DNA of 64,000 bases. Origin: Tetradesmus obliquus. Taxonomy: Eukaryota; Chlorophyta; Chlorophyceae; Sphaeropleales; Scenedesmaceae. Where the stretch lies: NCBI GenBank assembly GCA_030272155.1, contig CP126191.1:10721001-10785000 (forward strand), written 5' to 3'. Each line of letters begins with the position of its first letter. Position 1 is the stretch's first letter. Made by a program: the position numbers and the translations under genes. Below the pieces are notes generated by a model, which saw only the letters and a program-made list of their open reading frames with translations, did no database searches and had not been told where the DNA came from. Shown in pieces: positions 11,185-22,820 of the stretch.

Positions 11185-13895
11185 GTGGGGCGGGGCGGAC
11201 ATCTCACCACACCTCAGCACAGCAACCGAGGCTGCAGAGAACGTGTACTGGCGCCTGCAGTTCCATGATGTTGATGGGAGCTGGTAGAGGACAGCGATGG
11301 TAGCAGCCGGCCGAGCGCGTTGCCACTGTGTGAAGTGGTGACGTTGTCTTGCGCAATGCTTGTGTTCATACATGCATGCCGCAACACCTGCATGCCGTTG
11401 CAGCTCTACCTTGGCTGACCATGTGCTTCAATAACCAACCTGCAGTGTTGGCATAACTGGCTATCTTAGCGCAGGCGCATCATGAGGAATTCATACAAGC
11501 TAGCAACTCTGTCCTCGCTCCCCGCACGCTTGGAAAGGGTGCAAAACCTGTCCCTGCCAGCAACAGCGCGAGATGCGAAATGTTGACAGGGTCAATCGCT
11601 TTGTACAGTTGGTTTTGCTGATCTTCACACCAATTGTTGAGTGCCAAACTGATCACCTCTATTTGGTCACCTCTATAATCTATTCGCTGTGAACACTGAT
11701 ACTGCTTGCATTGCAGGTTGAAGTGAGCTGCACACATGGAGCCCACCAGCTGTCGAGCAGCAGCGTCAGGCACATGGAACCCTATCACACACTCAAAGCG
11801 GTGGCTGGCATCGCGCACCAGGAGCAGAGCTACTACGCCGTACCTGCCACTGCTACAGGCACCTTGTGGTCTGTATCTTGCACACACGGTGCTTGTGTGC
11901 TGCATGGACAGGCGAGTCGCATGAAAGCTGCTTATTTCAAAAGCAACAGCACGTGCTGCATTGCCGAGTCTGTGTTGTCAAGCGGCTTGCTGGCATTAAG
12001 CCTGACTCAGCTTCCAAGTGATTGTTTCAGAGGTTCAGCATGACCGTGACAGCTCAGTGTGCAGTGTTAGTGTCTTTTAAACGGGCTTGTGCAACTGTGA
12101 GTTGGTGCGCTGTGCTTTGCTTGCAGCAGCGTGCAAGTGCATCATGTTGCTAGTTGTTAGTTGTGGTTTCACAGCAGGAGTGCAGCAGCAACATCGGTAT
12201 CAATAGGTGTACTTCACCTGCCTGGTGCAGTAAGCCTGGGCGGGTCATGGAGCCCTTCAGTAGGTTGCTGAGTGCCGCTGAAACAAGCGGCGCAGCTGCA
12301 TATGATACTCATGACCTCGAGGTACCACTTACACCATGAAGTCCGGGTTTTTGTAGCAAAAGCCCTTCTGAGGCTCCAGTGTGACAAGCGACGAATGAAC
12401 CATTTATTGGGCCGCAATCATGGATGTCTCTGCAAGCAGGCTTGGAGACTGGCTTGTGATACAGGCTTGCACAAGTGACCAGGCTGATGCAGCAGGTCTC
12501 AGGCTGTGCACTGGCCATGGCTGTACTCCCTTTGCACGTGTTACTGACCAGTCACCCCTGATTTGACTATAACTGGCATCATGCCATGTACCAAAGAAGC
12601 AACACAACCGCCTGCCAACAATAGTGCCAAGGTTGGTGCTGTCCAAACATACAGCATGGCATATCAAAACATCAACAGTTTTTTTGCACGCTGCAGCCGC
12701 TGCGGCCAGCTGAGCTGGCTGTGCAGCCTACGCTTGGCCATCACAAGCAAACATGACGCCCACCAACCATAAAAGGCAGTGTGTGGATGGCTTTCACGGC
12801 AGAGTCTGCCACGCTGCCACTCAGTGGCTGAAAACACAAAGAACAATGCGTAGCACTGTGCAATGCAGCAGTGACGCAGCCCCCTTGATTCTTGAATGAT
12901 TGGCCCACACAACTCATACCAACGCATCGGCAGCAGGCCAAGTCAACCAGCGGCTGCAGCAGTGCACTTTTGCCATGCCGTATTGCACCAAGAACTGGCA
13001 CCAGCCCAACCCTATCTATGCACACAGCGTTTGTTGGTAGCATGCATTGCCGCTTCCCAAGCGCAGAAGACTGAAATGCAGCAAAGGCACACAGCCGACG
13101 AGCGGCGTGCTTGCAATACACACGTAATGTGCAATCAGCTCCTCTTCGCAGACACATGGACGAGACACTGTGTGTGACTGCTCGCATTGGCAGCGTCTGC
13201 ATGCTGGTTGTAGCGATGCAGCAAAGCCACACCTGCCAGGCCAAATACCAGATGCCCTGACTGCCTCATGAACAGGTCATCACAACAAATGCAGAAGCTA
13301 CCGTGCCAGCAGCAGGCAGGTCGACTTTGCTGCATCAGACAACCCACCTGCCGCACATATGCAGGACAGCACACTTCACAAGGCACGCACTGCACCAGAT
13401 GCAACGCTCACTCCCCACAGGACCGCGCGGAGCCTGCTCGCTGCTGCAACTGCTGCCAACACAGACCCACCCGCATTAGCAACACACAGCTGGCTGCAGC
13501 TCATGCAAGCCCATGTGCTTCACTGCTGAAGCATGCATGCTTCAGGGCAGGCTGCTGCTCGCGAGAGGAGCTGCTTGCACACTGTGGCACTGTGCATGCT
13601 GCAGCAGTCAGCTGCAGTGTGCACGCTCATAAATTGCCACCAGCACACTCACACAGCACAGGCTCCACTGCCACAACAAGTTCTCATAGCCCTCTGACAA
13701 CTTGCTGCCAAGGGTATCCGAGGATGTCACACCTCTAACAATATCGGCACAGCTTCCGAGCCTTGCTGGGTGCACAGCCGCTGCTGCTGGGTGCTCGCCT
13801 TGGTGTGCGATGCCGCCTCACAGCTTGTTGCGCTGCTGCTGCCTCACACCTTACGCCGCTGCTGCGGGCTCACACCTTGTTGCGCTGCTGCTGCC
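11185..13895. other. largely non-coding stretch with one unproven minus-strand ORF
   Basis: No exon chain was recognised. A 141-codon minus-strand frame (11905-11480, starting at ATG) is not low-complexity but has no recognisable domain and no splice partners. Minus-strand frames near 12.2-12.9 and 13.1-13.4 kb also look varied but do not join. A near-perfect repeat of the words TTGCGCTGCTGCTGCCTCACAC sits at 13817-13910, just before the E2 stop codon. Confidence 0.3.
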
Positions 13896-15576
13896 TCACA
13901 CCTTGTCATCGTCAAAGTTCCAGCGCGTGAGCTTGGGCGACCTGCCGCCTACGCGCTGGCAGTAGTCCAGGTCCCCGGGCGGCCGCCGCTGCAGGGCCGG
14001 CAGCAAAGCAACAGCATAGGCGGGCGAGCAGCAGGAGCAGCAGCAGCGATACAGTCAGTCTACCTTAATGACCCCGTGTGGGTCACGCAGACATGTATGC
14101 CGTCTCAGACAGAACAGCGCGAGGGCCAACAGATGTGACGCAGCAAGCATGTTGGTGCACGAACCAGCCACCAGTGTGCAGCAGTGCCCGTGCTGATAGT
14201 TCAGCGCCAGCAGGTGCTGCATGGAAACAAAACATAACGCTCCGCTACGGGGCCGCCGCAGGCAGCAGCAGCAGCAGCAGCACCGGCAGCTGCGCACCTT
14301 ATCTGTGTTGGAGGCCAGCATCGAGCGCAGCGACAGGCACAGCTTGTTGATGGTCAGCGCAGGCGACCAGCCGCCGTTTTGGCCATCATACAGTATGTCC
14401 AGGCAGATGTGGCCGTTGCTGTAGATGTGTGGGTGCACTGGGGTGGGCGTGAGGAAGGTCACCTCTGGCGGCTCTAGGGGGTAGCGCTCCGTGAACTTGA
14501 TGTTCAGCCTGCGGGGTGGTGGCGATGGGGAAAAAGGGTGCCAGCACAACAAGAGCAAGGTGAGGGAAGCAGTGTGATATGCAAACAGCTGCATGAAAGG
14601 AGCATGCTGCTAAAACATGCAGCGTGATGCCCGCACTGCACCAGCAGCGCCTCAGAAGGGTGATGCGCCAAGCAAGCGAAGTACGGCCTATCGCATCAAA
14701 CTGGACGCTGCAACCTTCAAGTGCAGCATCAAGACAGCAGACGGTTGCTGCAGGTGTTGACATCTGCACTGCCACAATCTATATGCCTGGCTTTTTGCGC
14801 GGCTGCTGCTGCTGGCTTGAGAGAGACTCATGGCAGCTACAAGCGCGTTGGAGCTGTTGAGCAGGTGCTGGCTGGGCTGCTGCTTGTTACTGGGCAGCAT
14901 GGATGCCCATGCACTGCTAGGGCACTGGCGTCAGCACGTTTGAATCCTGCAGGTGTGCAGCTGCATCAGGTGCCCTCAGCACCCCACAGCACTTGCTGCT
15001 CTGCGACTGCTTGGCTGAGGCCTGAATGCCTGCTGCTGTCCTGTGCTGCACCTTCCAATGCTGTTGGCCCTACCGCAAACTGCAGCTTACAGAACCCTGC
15101 TGCCATTGCTAGCTCTGCTTCTGCTTCAGCGTCGAACCTACACACTGCCTCAATGCCCTCAACACGCCTCAATGCTTCCATCCCCAAATCTTGTCTGCTG
15201 CATGCCAGGCTGCTGCCTGACCTAATCAAGCCTTGCTCCATGCCCCATTAGGCTGAGCACTGCTGCTATGCTTGCAGCAGCAGCCGCCACAGCAGCAGCA
15301 CTACAAGCCCTCAGCTGCACTCAAGAATATCGTTACACTGCTGTGATCTGCCTTGCTGAGACAGGCATGCAGTTCCGCTGCTATTCTGTCATGCCGCACC
15401 ACCACCACCAGCAGCAGCAGCAGTTCAACACACCTGAAGGTCTCTCCCTCGTACAGGCGCGGCATGCCTGCTGTGCCCTCGGGCCCTGCCATGAGCACCA
15501 CCCAGTGCGTCATGGGCTCGCAGCTCTCCAGGCAGCAGCCCTCGGGCGGGTTGCGCGCCCAGTCATTCAGCTCGCT
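13896..15576 (-). CDS. ubiquitin-conjugating enzyme E2, UBE2W/UBC15-18 type (first exon not found)
   Basis: Three minus-strand exons, 15576-15434, 14508-14298 and 13988-13896, join in phase to 148 residues. The fold's order is clear: SELNDWARNPPEG, then LYEGETFRLNIKFTERYPLE, PPEVTFLTPTP and VHPHIYSNGHICLDILYDG, with the active Cys codon at about 14405-14403, then WSPALTINKLCLSLRSMLAS. The end, GGRSPKLTRWNFDDDKV, matches plant UBC15-18, whose mammalian relative UBE2W attaches ubiquitin to protein N-termini. Compared with plant members there are extra residues (GQNGG) between LYD and WSP, just after the active site. The N-terminal exon with the start codon must lie upstream, between 15.6 and about 16.4 kb; I could not fix it. 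The gene is divergent from the dioxygenase at 16.56 kb and may share its promoter region. Confidence 0.85.
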
Positions 15577-16558
15577 CTGCGTGCATGCATGCAGAACCAT
15601 TGCATGAGTCCTTGGGGTGCATGCCGGCATGCATGTGTAACATGAGCGAGTGCTGGGAAGTGATGCACTGCATGGTGCTACATGGCTGCGAAGAAGTCTG
15701 CATGGAAGAGGAAAGAGGCTGAGATCACAGCAGATGTCACACATGCAGGGACATGACAGAAACTGGTATTCGACTGGCCAAGTGACGGTGCAACATAAGG
15801 GGTATCACAATGATGCCAAGCTGTTCATGAACAGCACCTGCCTGGCAGCCATGCGCATGCACAGCATGAACTCTGTAGCGCTTGCATGCACAGACGGAAC
15901 TACACACAGCATAAGCATCTACACAACATGCAAGCACTTGCCTGTATACGGCGCGCAGCAACAGGCGAGAGCGCGCTTGTCTGAGCTGCATATTGCATGC
16001 TGGCCTGGATGCTGCTGTCTCTCAGCCCTCAGGCCTCCGCCAGCTGGTGCAGCTCCGGACCAGCTGCTTTATACGTACTGCTGGGGTGCTGTGTCTGTTG
16101 AATCAACTGCCCGGCAAGGGTCCACAGCTTCCAGCAGTAGCTGCCTCGCTGGCTAGGCAAAAGTATGTACCCACTGCCTTCAGATGGTTGCGCAGCAGTT
16201 GACAATACGTAGATCGCGCAAAAATATGTCTGGGAACCTTTCTTTGTGCAAATACAGCAAACAGTGCCTCGGCGAAGGGAAAACACAGCAGTGGAAGCTC
16301 GAAGGAACGCTCAACTTAAGCTGTTTCCTCTCGATCAGATACGTGTGTTTTCAATTATGCGTTGTGTGCCTCGTTCACCTGCATCTGCTCAGTCCCAGGG
16401 TTTCGAGCCAGAATGCATGACACGCCGTGTGCTGGATAGGCTTATGGCAGCGACGCACTGTGAATCGGAAACGTTCCACACACGTACGCTGTGTTAACTG
16501 CAAATGCACGGGTCGCATGCTTTGCAACTAGCACCTTCGACAGGTGCAGCAGCACAGG

Positions 16559-19500
16559 ATGTTCCGTAGTGCTGCTGCTCGCTGCACCCGCCTTCTCCAG
16601 TCCTCCATCGGAACCCGCAGTTTCACTAGTCTTCCAGTCATCGACGTAGGACCGCTGGTGGATCCCGCAGCACCTGTGAGCTGGGCTGCACATTATCTGC
16701 ACACATGTCTCACTGGGAGCAACTGAATGATGCAAACGTTGCAGAAACAGCAGAGCAGCCCACAACTTGCTGGCAGAATGCATCCAGAATAAAAGCCAGC
16801 AATTGAAGCTGGTCATACAGCCATGCTGAGTGCTTGCAAGGCATGTGCGCTGCAACCGACTTGCCATGTGCAGAGGGAGAGCGTCACAGCAGTTGCCCAA
16901 CAACTGCATAAAGCTTGCAGGGACGTGGGATTCTTCTACATTCAAAACCATGGTGAGCTAGCATGACCCCTGCCAGCAGCAGTGGCTGGCAGCCAGTGCG
17001 AGCCTTGAAGCGCTGAGCGTGGCACACCTATCACCGTATGCCCCACGGGGTGTCGGCAGCTCTGATGCAGCTGCTGTGCAGCCACGTGCTGCGGCATGCT
17101 CTCCTGTTGCCTGCGACACACATGAAACAATGTATGCGCGATAAGGGATATTTGCCTTCCCGCTCGTTGGGTGCACCTGCTGTGTTGGGCCCTTGCGCAT
17201 CAGGCATGCATGGCTCAGCTGCCAACCAAAGCCCCATATTAGCGTCCATGTCCCTCTCGATTCAAGATGCTCAATCGATGCGTGGACTAGCACTTTCACC
17301 AGTTCAGGCTGCCTCTGCTTGCTTGTTGCCTGCAGGCGTGCCTCAGCATGTGACAGAGGGCGTGCTGCAGCAAGCTCACAAGTGGTTCGCACTGCCGGTG
17401 AGTGCCTGCAGCAGCTAATGCTCTAGTTGTATCAAGCATCTCGAAAGCACCAGGGATTGGGTATGCACATGTAGACAGGCGAATCCAGCGCCTGCATGTC
17501 AGGGTGGCTGTCCTGCTTCTAGCTCTTCCTCTGACAGCTACGCTCTTTCTCTGCTGCTCTGCATGCACCTCAGGCGGAGGTGAAGGCCTCACTGCTGCTA
17601 AGCCCAGCCAGCCACTACCGCGGCTACCAGCCCCTGGGCATCAATGTAACACGCCATGAGTCGGGCTTTGTGCAGGATTGGCATGAGGCCCTGGACCTGT
17701 TCAGGGAGGAGGATGCAGCTGCTGTCAAGGTGGGCTGCGGTTCAAAGGGAGTGTGAGAATGGGGAGTGTGAGAGGATGACAGCAGCTGATCACTGCTTGG
17801 CAAGAGTCGTGATGGCCAGCCGGCTGCTTCTCAGGCATTCACAAGGAGGTAGCGCCAGCCGCTGTGATTGCGCGCTAGCACCCTCTGCTGACTGCAGTGC
17901 GCTTGAAAAAATACAGTGAACAGCACTATGGCTTTGCCTGCTGCCAAGACTGGCATGAGGCCCTGGACCTGTTCAGGGAGTAGGACGCAGCTGCTGTCCA
18001 GGTAGGATGCTGTTAACAGGGAGTGTGAGAATGGGAAGTGTGAGAGGACTAGCTGCTCACAGGTACACATGAGTTGTGATGGCCTGCCTGCTGCTAGTAA
18101 GGCATGTTCAGGCAGAAGACGCCAGCTGCTGTGAAATGGTGCTTGTACACCCGGATCTTTGTGTAGTGTCACCAGCACCGCTGTGGCTGCCGTCGCCTGC
18201 ACAGTTGCTGCCTGACAATGGTATCAGCCTGCTCAAGGGGTGCACGGCACATTGCTGCCAGTGTCAGTGACACCCCCTGCACTGAACCTCCTGCTGCCGC
18301 TGCTGCTCTACACAACCACATCAGGCGGCTGGCCGCCCCCCGTCAGTGCTGCACGGCCCCAACCTGTGGCCTGACCAGCTGCCAGGCTTCAGCACTGCAC
18401 TGCGGGCTTACATTGATGCCTGCCTCACTTTAGGAGAGCAGCTGCTGCGCGGCATTGCACTGGGCGTGGGGCTGCCTGAGGCGTACTTTGGGGGCCAGCT
18501 GGCAGGCCCTGCTGGCAGCTACTGGGTGGCGCGCGTGATCCACTACCCGCCGCTGCAGCAGGTTGGGCAGCAACAGGCAGGTGCGTGCAGGGACTGGCTT
18601 GGGTTACTGTGCAGCTGGTGGGGATGCGGTGCTGGCCGAGCAGAGCCTTATGTGCAGGGCATGCCAGCTGCCTGTACTTGACACTGTGAGGTGCACGGCG
18701 CAGTGGGTGACCATGTGTGGCGTATGATGACAGGCAAGAGGATGGCCAGGGTTATGATGCGCGCTGCAAGCTTCTGCTGCAGCCATGCCACACAGCTCAT
18801 GCCAGCAGTACAGCTTTGCTCAAATCTTTTCAAAGACATTGTTGCTGCTGGCTTGCCGCGCTCTGCCCTGACCTGCTGCTGCCGCAGCTGCTGCCGCTGG
18901 CGGCGAGGTGGGGCGTGAGGTGCAGCTGAGCTGCGGGGAGCACTGCGACTACGGCCTGCTCACACTGGTCAACCAGGACCCACACGTGACTGCACTGCAG
19001 GTGGGCTGTCATGGTGCTTGCAGGAACCGCTTGACTGCTGGCCACATAGCGGTCGCCCTTAGCGAGTGCTTTTACAGAACCAGATGGTGCTTGCATCATG
19101 TGGTGCTTGCACAAATGGCTTGGTTGCTGTTCAAACAGCGGTCATCCTTTGTGATTGCGTGTTGAGAACCGTCTGACGATGAATTGTTCCTGAGACGTGA
19201 AGTCGCAGCCGATGCCGTACCTGATGCAGCGAACAGGCAAGAACCTGGCTGACTGCTGCTGCACATGCACGTGTCTGACTGCACCCCTGCCTGCAGGTGA
19301 AGAATGCGTCGGGCCAGTGGGTGGATGCGCCGCCACTGCCAGGCACATTTGTGTGCAACATTGGCGACATGTTCCAGGTGCGGCACAGCAGCCACAGTAT
19401 CGCAGCAGGATATCAGCTGCTGCAATTCAATTGCAAGCTGTCGCGGCGGTCCCATCTGCTTTGCTGACTGCAGCTGACACACGTCCGGCGGCGCACGTCA

Positions 19501-20039
19501 TTTGTCGACAGCAGCATGCTTAGCCTTGAGCCGCCATCTTGCCTTCCTGCAAATCTTAATACTTCAACATTATGCACAGGTACTGACCAACGGCATGTAC
19601 AAGGCCACGCTGCACCGCGTGCTCAACACGGCGCGGGGCACGCCGCGCATGTCTGCGCCCTTCTTCTACGAGCCATGCTTCGAGGCGGTGCTGGCGCCCG
19701 CGCCGCAGCTCTGCAGGTGCGGGGCTCCATCCAATGCACATGTAAAAGTGATCCGCCAGGGGCCCTCTGTACATGCTGATGAGCAGTGTGTGTCATTGTG
19801 GCTGCCTCAGCAGTTGTAAGAATATACTTATGTTTGCTTTTAGCTGGGGACAGGGTTATACATCCAGTCTAGTGCCAGGCAGCGGTGGAGCCTCACGGTA
19901 GTTGGCTGCCCCACTACTGGCAGAGTGTGTAGCAGTCACATACACAGCTTGGAGGCTGCTATAAGGACGCCTGCAAGCCTGGCACTAATGAGGAAAGGTG
20001 ATCCAGGCTTCACTTCTCACTGCGCTGCCACCAATGTTC

Positions 20040-20080
<41 letters not shown>

Positions 20081-20180
20081 CCTGCCGCTGCTGCTGTGCA
20101 GGGGCCAGCCGCCGCTGTTCCAGCCCATCCGCTACGGCAGCCACTTGGAGTCAAAGGTGCTCAGCAACTTCGAGCTGTGA
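16559..20180 (+). CDS. 2-oxoglutarate/Fe(II)-dependent dioxygenase (isopenicillin N synthase-like)
   Basis: Nine exons join in phase: 16559-16675, 16874-16952, 17336-17397, 17574-17729, 18325-18561, 18926-19000, 19297-19377, 19580-19716 and 20102-20180, giving about 340 residues. The start MFRSAAARCTRLLQSSIGTR looks like an organelle-targeting peptide; an ATG 15 bases upstream is also in frame. The family's N-domain follows: LPVIDVGPL, RDVGFFYIQNHGVP and SHYRGYQPLGINVTRHES. The iron-binding core is intact: GEHCDYGLLTLVNQD (His codon 18941, Asp 18947) and the distal His in YKATLHRVLN (19613), with the 2-oxoglutarate-binding Arg/Ser pair in RMSAPFFYEP. The C-terminus is SHLESKVLSNFEL. Such enzymes hydroxylate or oxidise small molecules; the substrate cannot be told. 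Intron 4 holds a dead copy of the end of exon 4 (see 17925). Confidence 0.9.
17660..18060 (+). repeat. duplicated exon 4 end with stop codon in the second copy
   Basis: The segment covering the last about 60 bases of exon 4, its donor and the start of intron 4 (about 17668-17790) is repeated at about 17940-18060. The second copy reads DWHEALDLFRE and then TAG where the real exon has GAG, so it cannot replace exon 4. It keeps a GTAGGA donor. Confidence 0.85.
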
Positions 20181-22185
20181 GCGCAGCAGCGCAAGCCCGC
20201 AATCTCTGTCCTCTTTCAGTGCATTGCCAATGCTTCAGTGAAGCAGCCTGCAGGAGCTTCGGCTGCCCTGGCTGCAGTGAGCTATGCGGGTGCTGGCGGG
20301 GTTGACAGCAGCTGCTGAGCCATCTGCACAGCAGCAGGCTATGCAGCCTGGTGCTGCAGGAGGTGGCAGGACACAGGAGGGTCTGCAGCTGACGCTCAGT
20401 GGCACATCTGGTGCGGTATACAGCAGCGCAGCTGCTTCGGCTGCCACGCAGCACTGTAGTTTGCACGGGTGCTTAGTAGCCAGACCTATTGGTGGCAGCA
20501 GGGGCTACATTTGGCTGCGGCTCAGGCATGCCATTGGTGAAGTGGCTCATCCGAGCAGGAGCCTGCTATAATATGCTGCGTGTCTGGGTGGCCATGCAGT
20601 TGTGCAAAATCTTGGGCAGCGTCAATCCTCTGCCACAATTGAAGAGTGCTGTCCTGGCTGTGGTTGTACAGCATTGCAGTGTACTGTGTATCATACGTGC
20701 GCATGCATTAAACGTGTGGAGCTGCATCTGCCATATTACACACTGCACACATCTCATGGCCAGGTACTACTACGAAGCAAATTGTCTACTGGGATGGCAT
20801 CAGCATGCACGCTGTGCATTGTGTGGCAGATGTCCACTGTGGCAATGCCAAAGTACTGTGTGCTGAGGTTACTGCGGGCGCATAGGGACTGATGGCGTGC
20901 ACCACCTGGTGGAGTGATCTGTATATAACTTATGTATTGAATGCTGCGTTGGAAGCTGGTGCCAGCCGAGCCCTGTTGCGGCTAGTGCCTGTGCCAGTGG
21001 GTCTGCTGGTTGCCGCACTGGAGTGCGCAACCCATACAATGCATGGGCCATATGCATGCCCTGCGGTGCATACAACGGTTGCACTCTGTGTTGAATGCTC
21101 AGACAAGCATCGTACACTAACAGATTGGTATTTTTGGACACACGCACCTTGAATGCATCCAGTTCTGCTGTGTACGTTGCTGAACTGTGTTGGTGGCATC
21201 ATGCTATGGTGGTTTCATGGCTGATCAGCCCTGCTTGCAAAGGGCCTCGCATGCCGCCAAACTGGTGGTAGCAACCAACTGAATCTGATTTGTGTCCCTT
21301 CTGCATCAACATCGTGTTACATCCAGGCCATAGTAACATCAACATGCACGTCACGTGTAACGGACGCGCCACCCACCGCTGCACATGTGCAACGCTCAGG
21401 CTGTACAACGCAGCCGGAGAGTGCCAGCCAAGAACTGGCCGACTACTTCCAATGGTACCATGCCCTTACTACGCAGCCGTGAATAGACTCCGTCAGTCAG
21501 GTTCGCTCGATTGCTGTGTATGGCCAGCCGGCAGGGTTTCGCCCCCCCCCTGGTAACAACAACATCAACAAAAACGGTGCCATGCCGCGGCGCCACGCAA
21601 CAAAAACAACTTGAAGTAATCTATGCACACACCGGTTGCTGCGGCCAGACTGGGACGTATGGTTGGACACACGCAGCCGCTTACAACAGCAGTCAGCTGC
21701 ATGCATGCAACCAACTGAGGCCGCAAAGCTTTGCAAAATTGGCCACGCCCAAAACACCAACCACCTGGTGCCATCCCACCACGCAGCAGGCAGCTGCAAC
21801 ACACATTGAAACCCGATCACGCACCACATTCCAGCCAAAAACAAGCCGGCAACGTCATCTTTTCATACACAGATGCTCAGATGCTCAAACTCACTGACAG
21901 CTGCCAGGCCCAAAAAGCATCAGCACACAGATCAAACCAACACAAAACACAAGCACCACACACTGCAAAGCACAGGTTCAGATATACACTGCTTCTATAT
22001 ATTACACTGTCGCGACACACAAGCTGACCTGCGCGCTTCCTGCAAGTTGTGCTGCTGCACAGCCATGCAGAAAACAGCTTCACGCACTCAACCGGTTGGT
22101 TCTGCTGTACAGCTGCTGACTCGTGCTCTCGGCATCACACAGACACCTGGACGCTCAGGCCTGCACCTGCTGCTGCGCCTGCCGC
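20181..22185. other. intergenic region, no gene recognised
   Basis: No convincing exon was seen on either strand. There is a run of about ten C at 21541. The dioxygenase (+) and the acyl-CoA oxidase (-) converge here, so both 3' UTRs fall at its edges. Confidence 0.4.
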
Positions 22186-22784
22186 TTAGGCCTGCACCTG
22201 CTGCTTGGCGCGCTGGTTGGCCTTGCTGGCTGGCTTGATGGCGCTGATGCCTGTGGCGCCACGCCCAGCCACCAGCACGTTCACCTCGTACGTGCCCTGC
22301 GGCAGCAGCAGCAGCAGCAGCAGCAGGGGCAGCAGCACTGTGAGCAATGTGTTTGCACCAGCACGTCCAAAAGGAGCCTCCTGACAGCACCGCATCCAGC
22401 AGCAGCAGCAGCGCGGTGCGAGTGGACAGCAAGCTGCGCATCAGCGTGCGGAGAGGCTCTTCAATGCCTGCTGTTGCCAGCATGCATCGCACCTCAGCAA
22501 ACGCCCAGCATCCCAATTCGCCGCCGCCACCCCGCCACCACTAGACTATTAAAACAACGCACACGTCAGTCGTGTACATGGCATCCTTGCCGCACACCCC
22601 TGGCAAAACTAGTTATCTCCTGCAACCTGCAGCCCCAACCCCCGCAACCCCTACCACACCACCACCCTGACAGCCCCGCACACCTCGTAGGTGTAGATGG
22701 CCTCCATGTCGCAGAACTGCTTGGCCACGTGGAAGTCAGCCTGCACGCCGTTGCCACCCAGCACCTCGCGCGCCAGCGCCACCA

Positions 22785-22820
<36 letters not shown>

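Noticed and set aside
12664-13404. Minus-strand frames such as HLVFGLAGVALLHRYNQHAD that look partly protein-like
   Set aside because: They could not be joined in phase to any chain with a start or stop, and no family was recognised.
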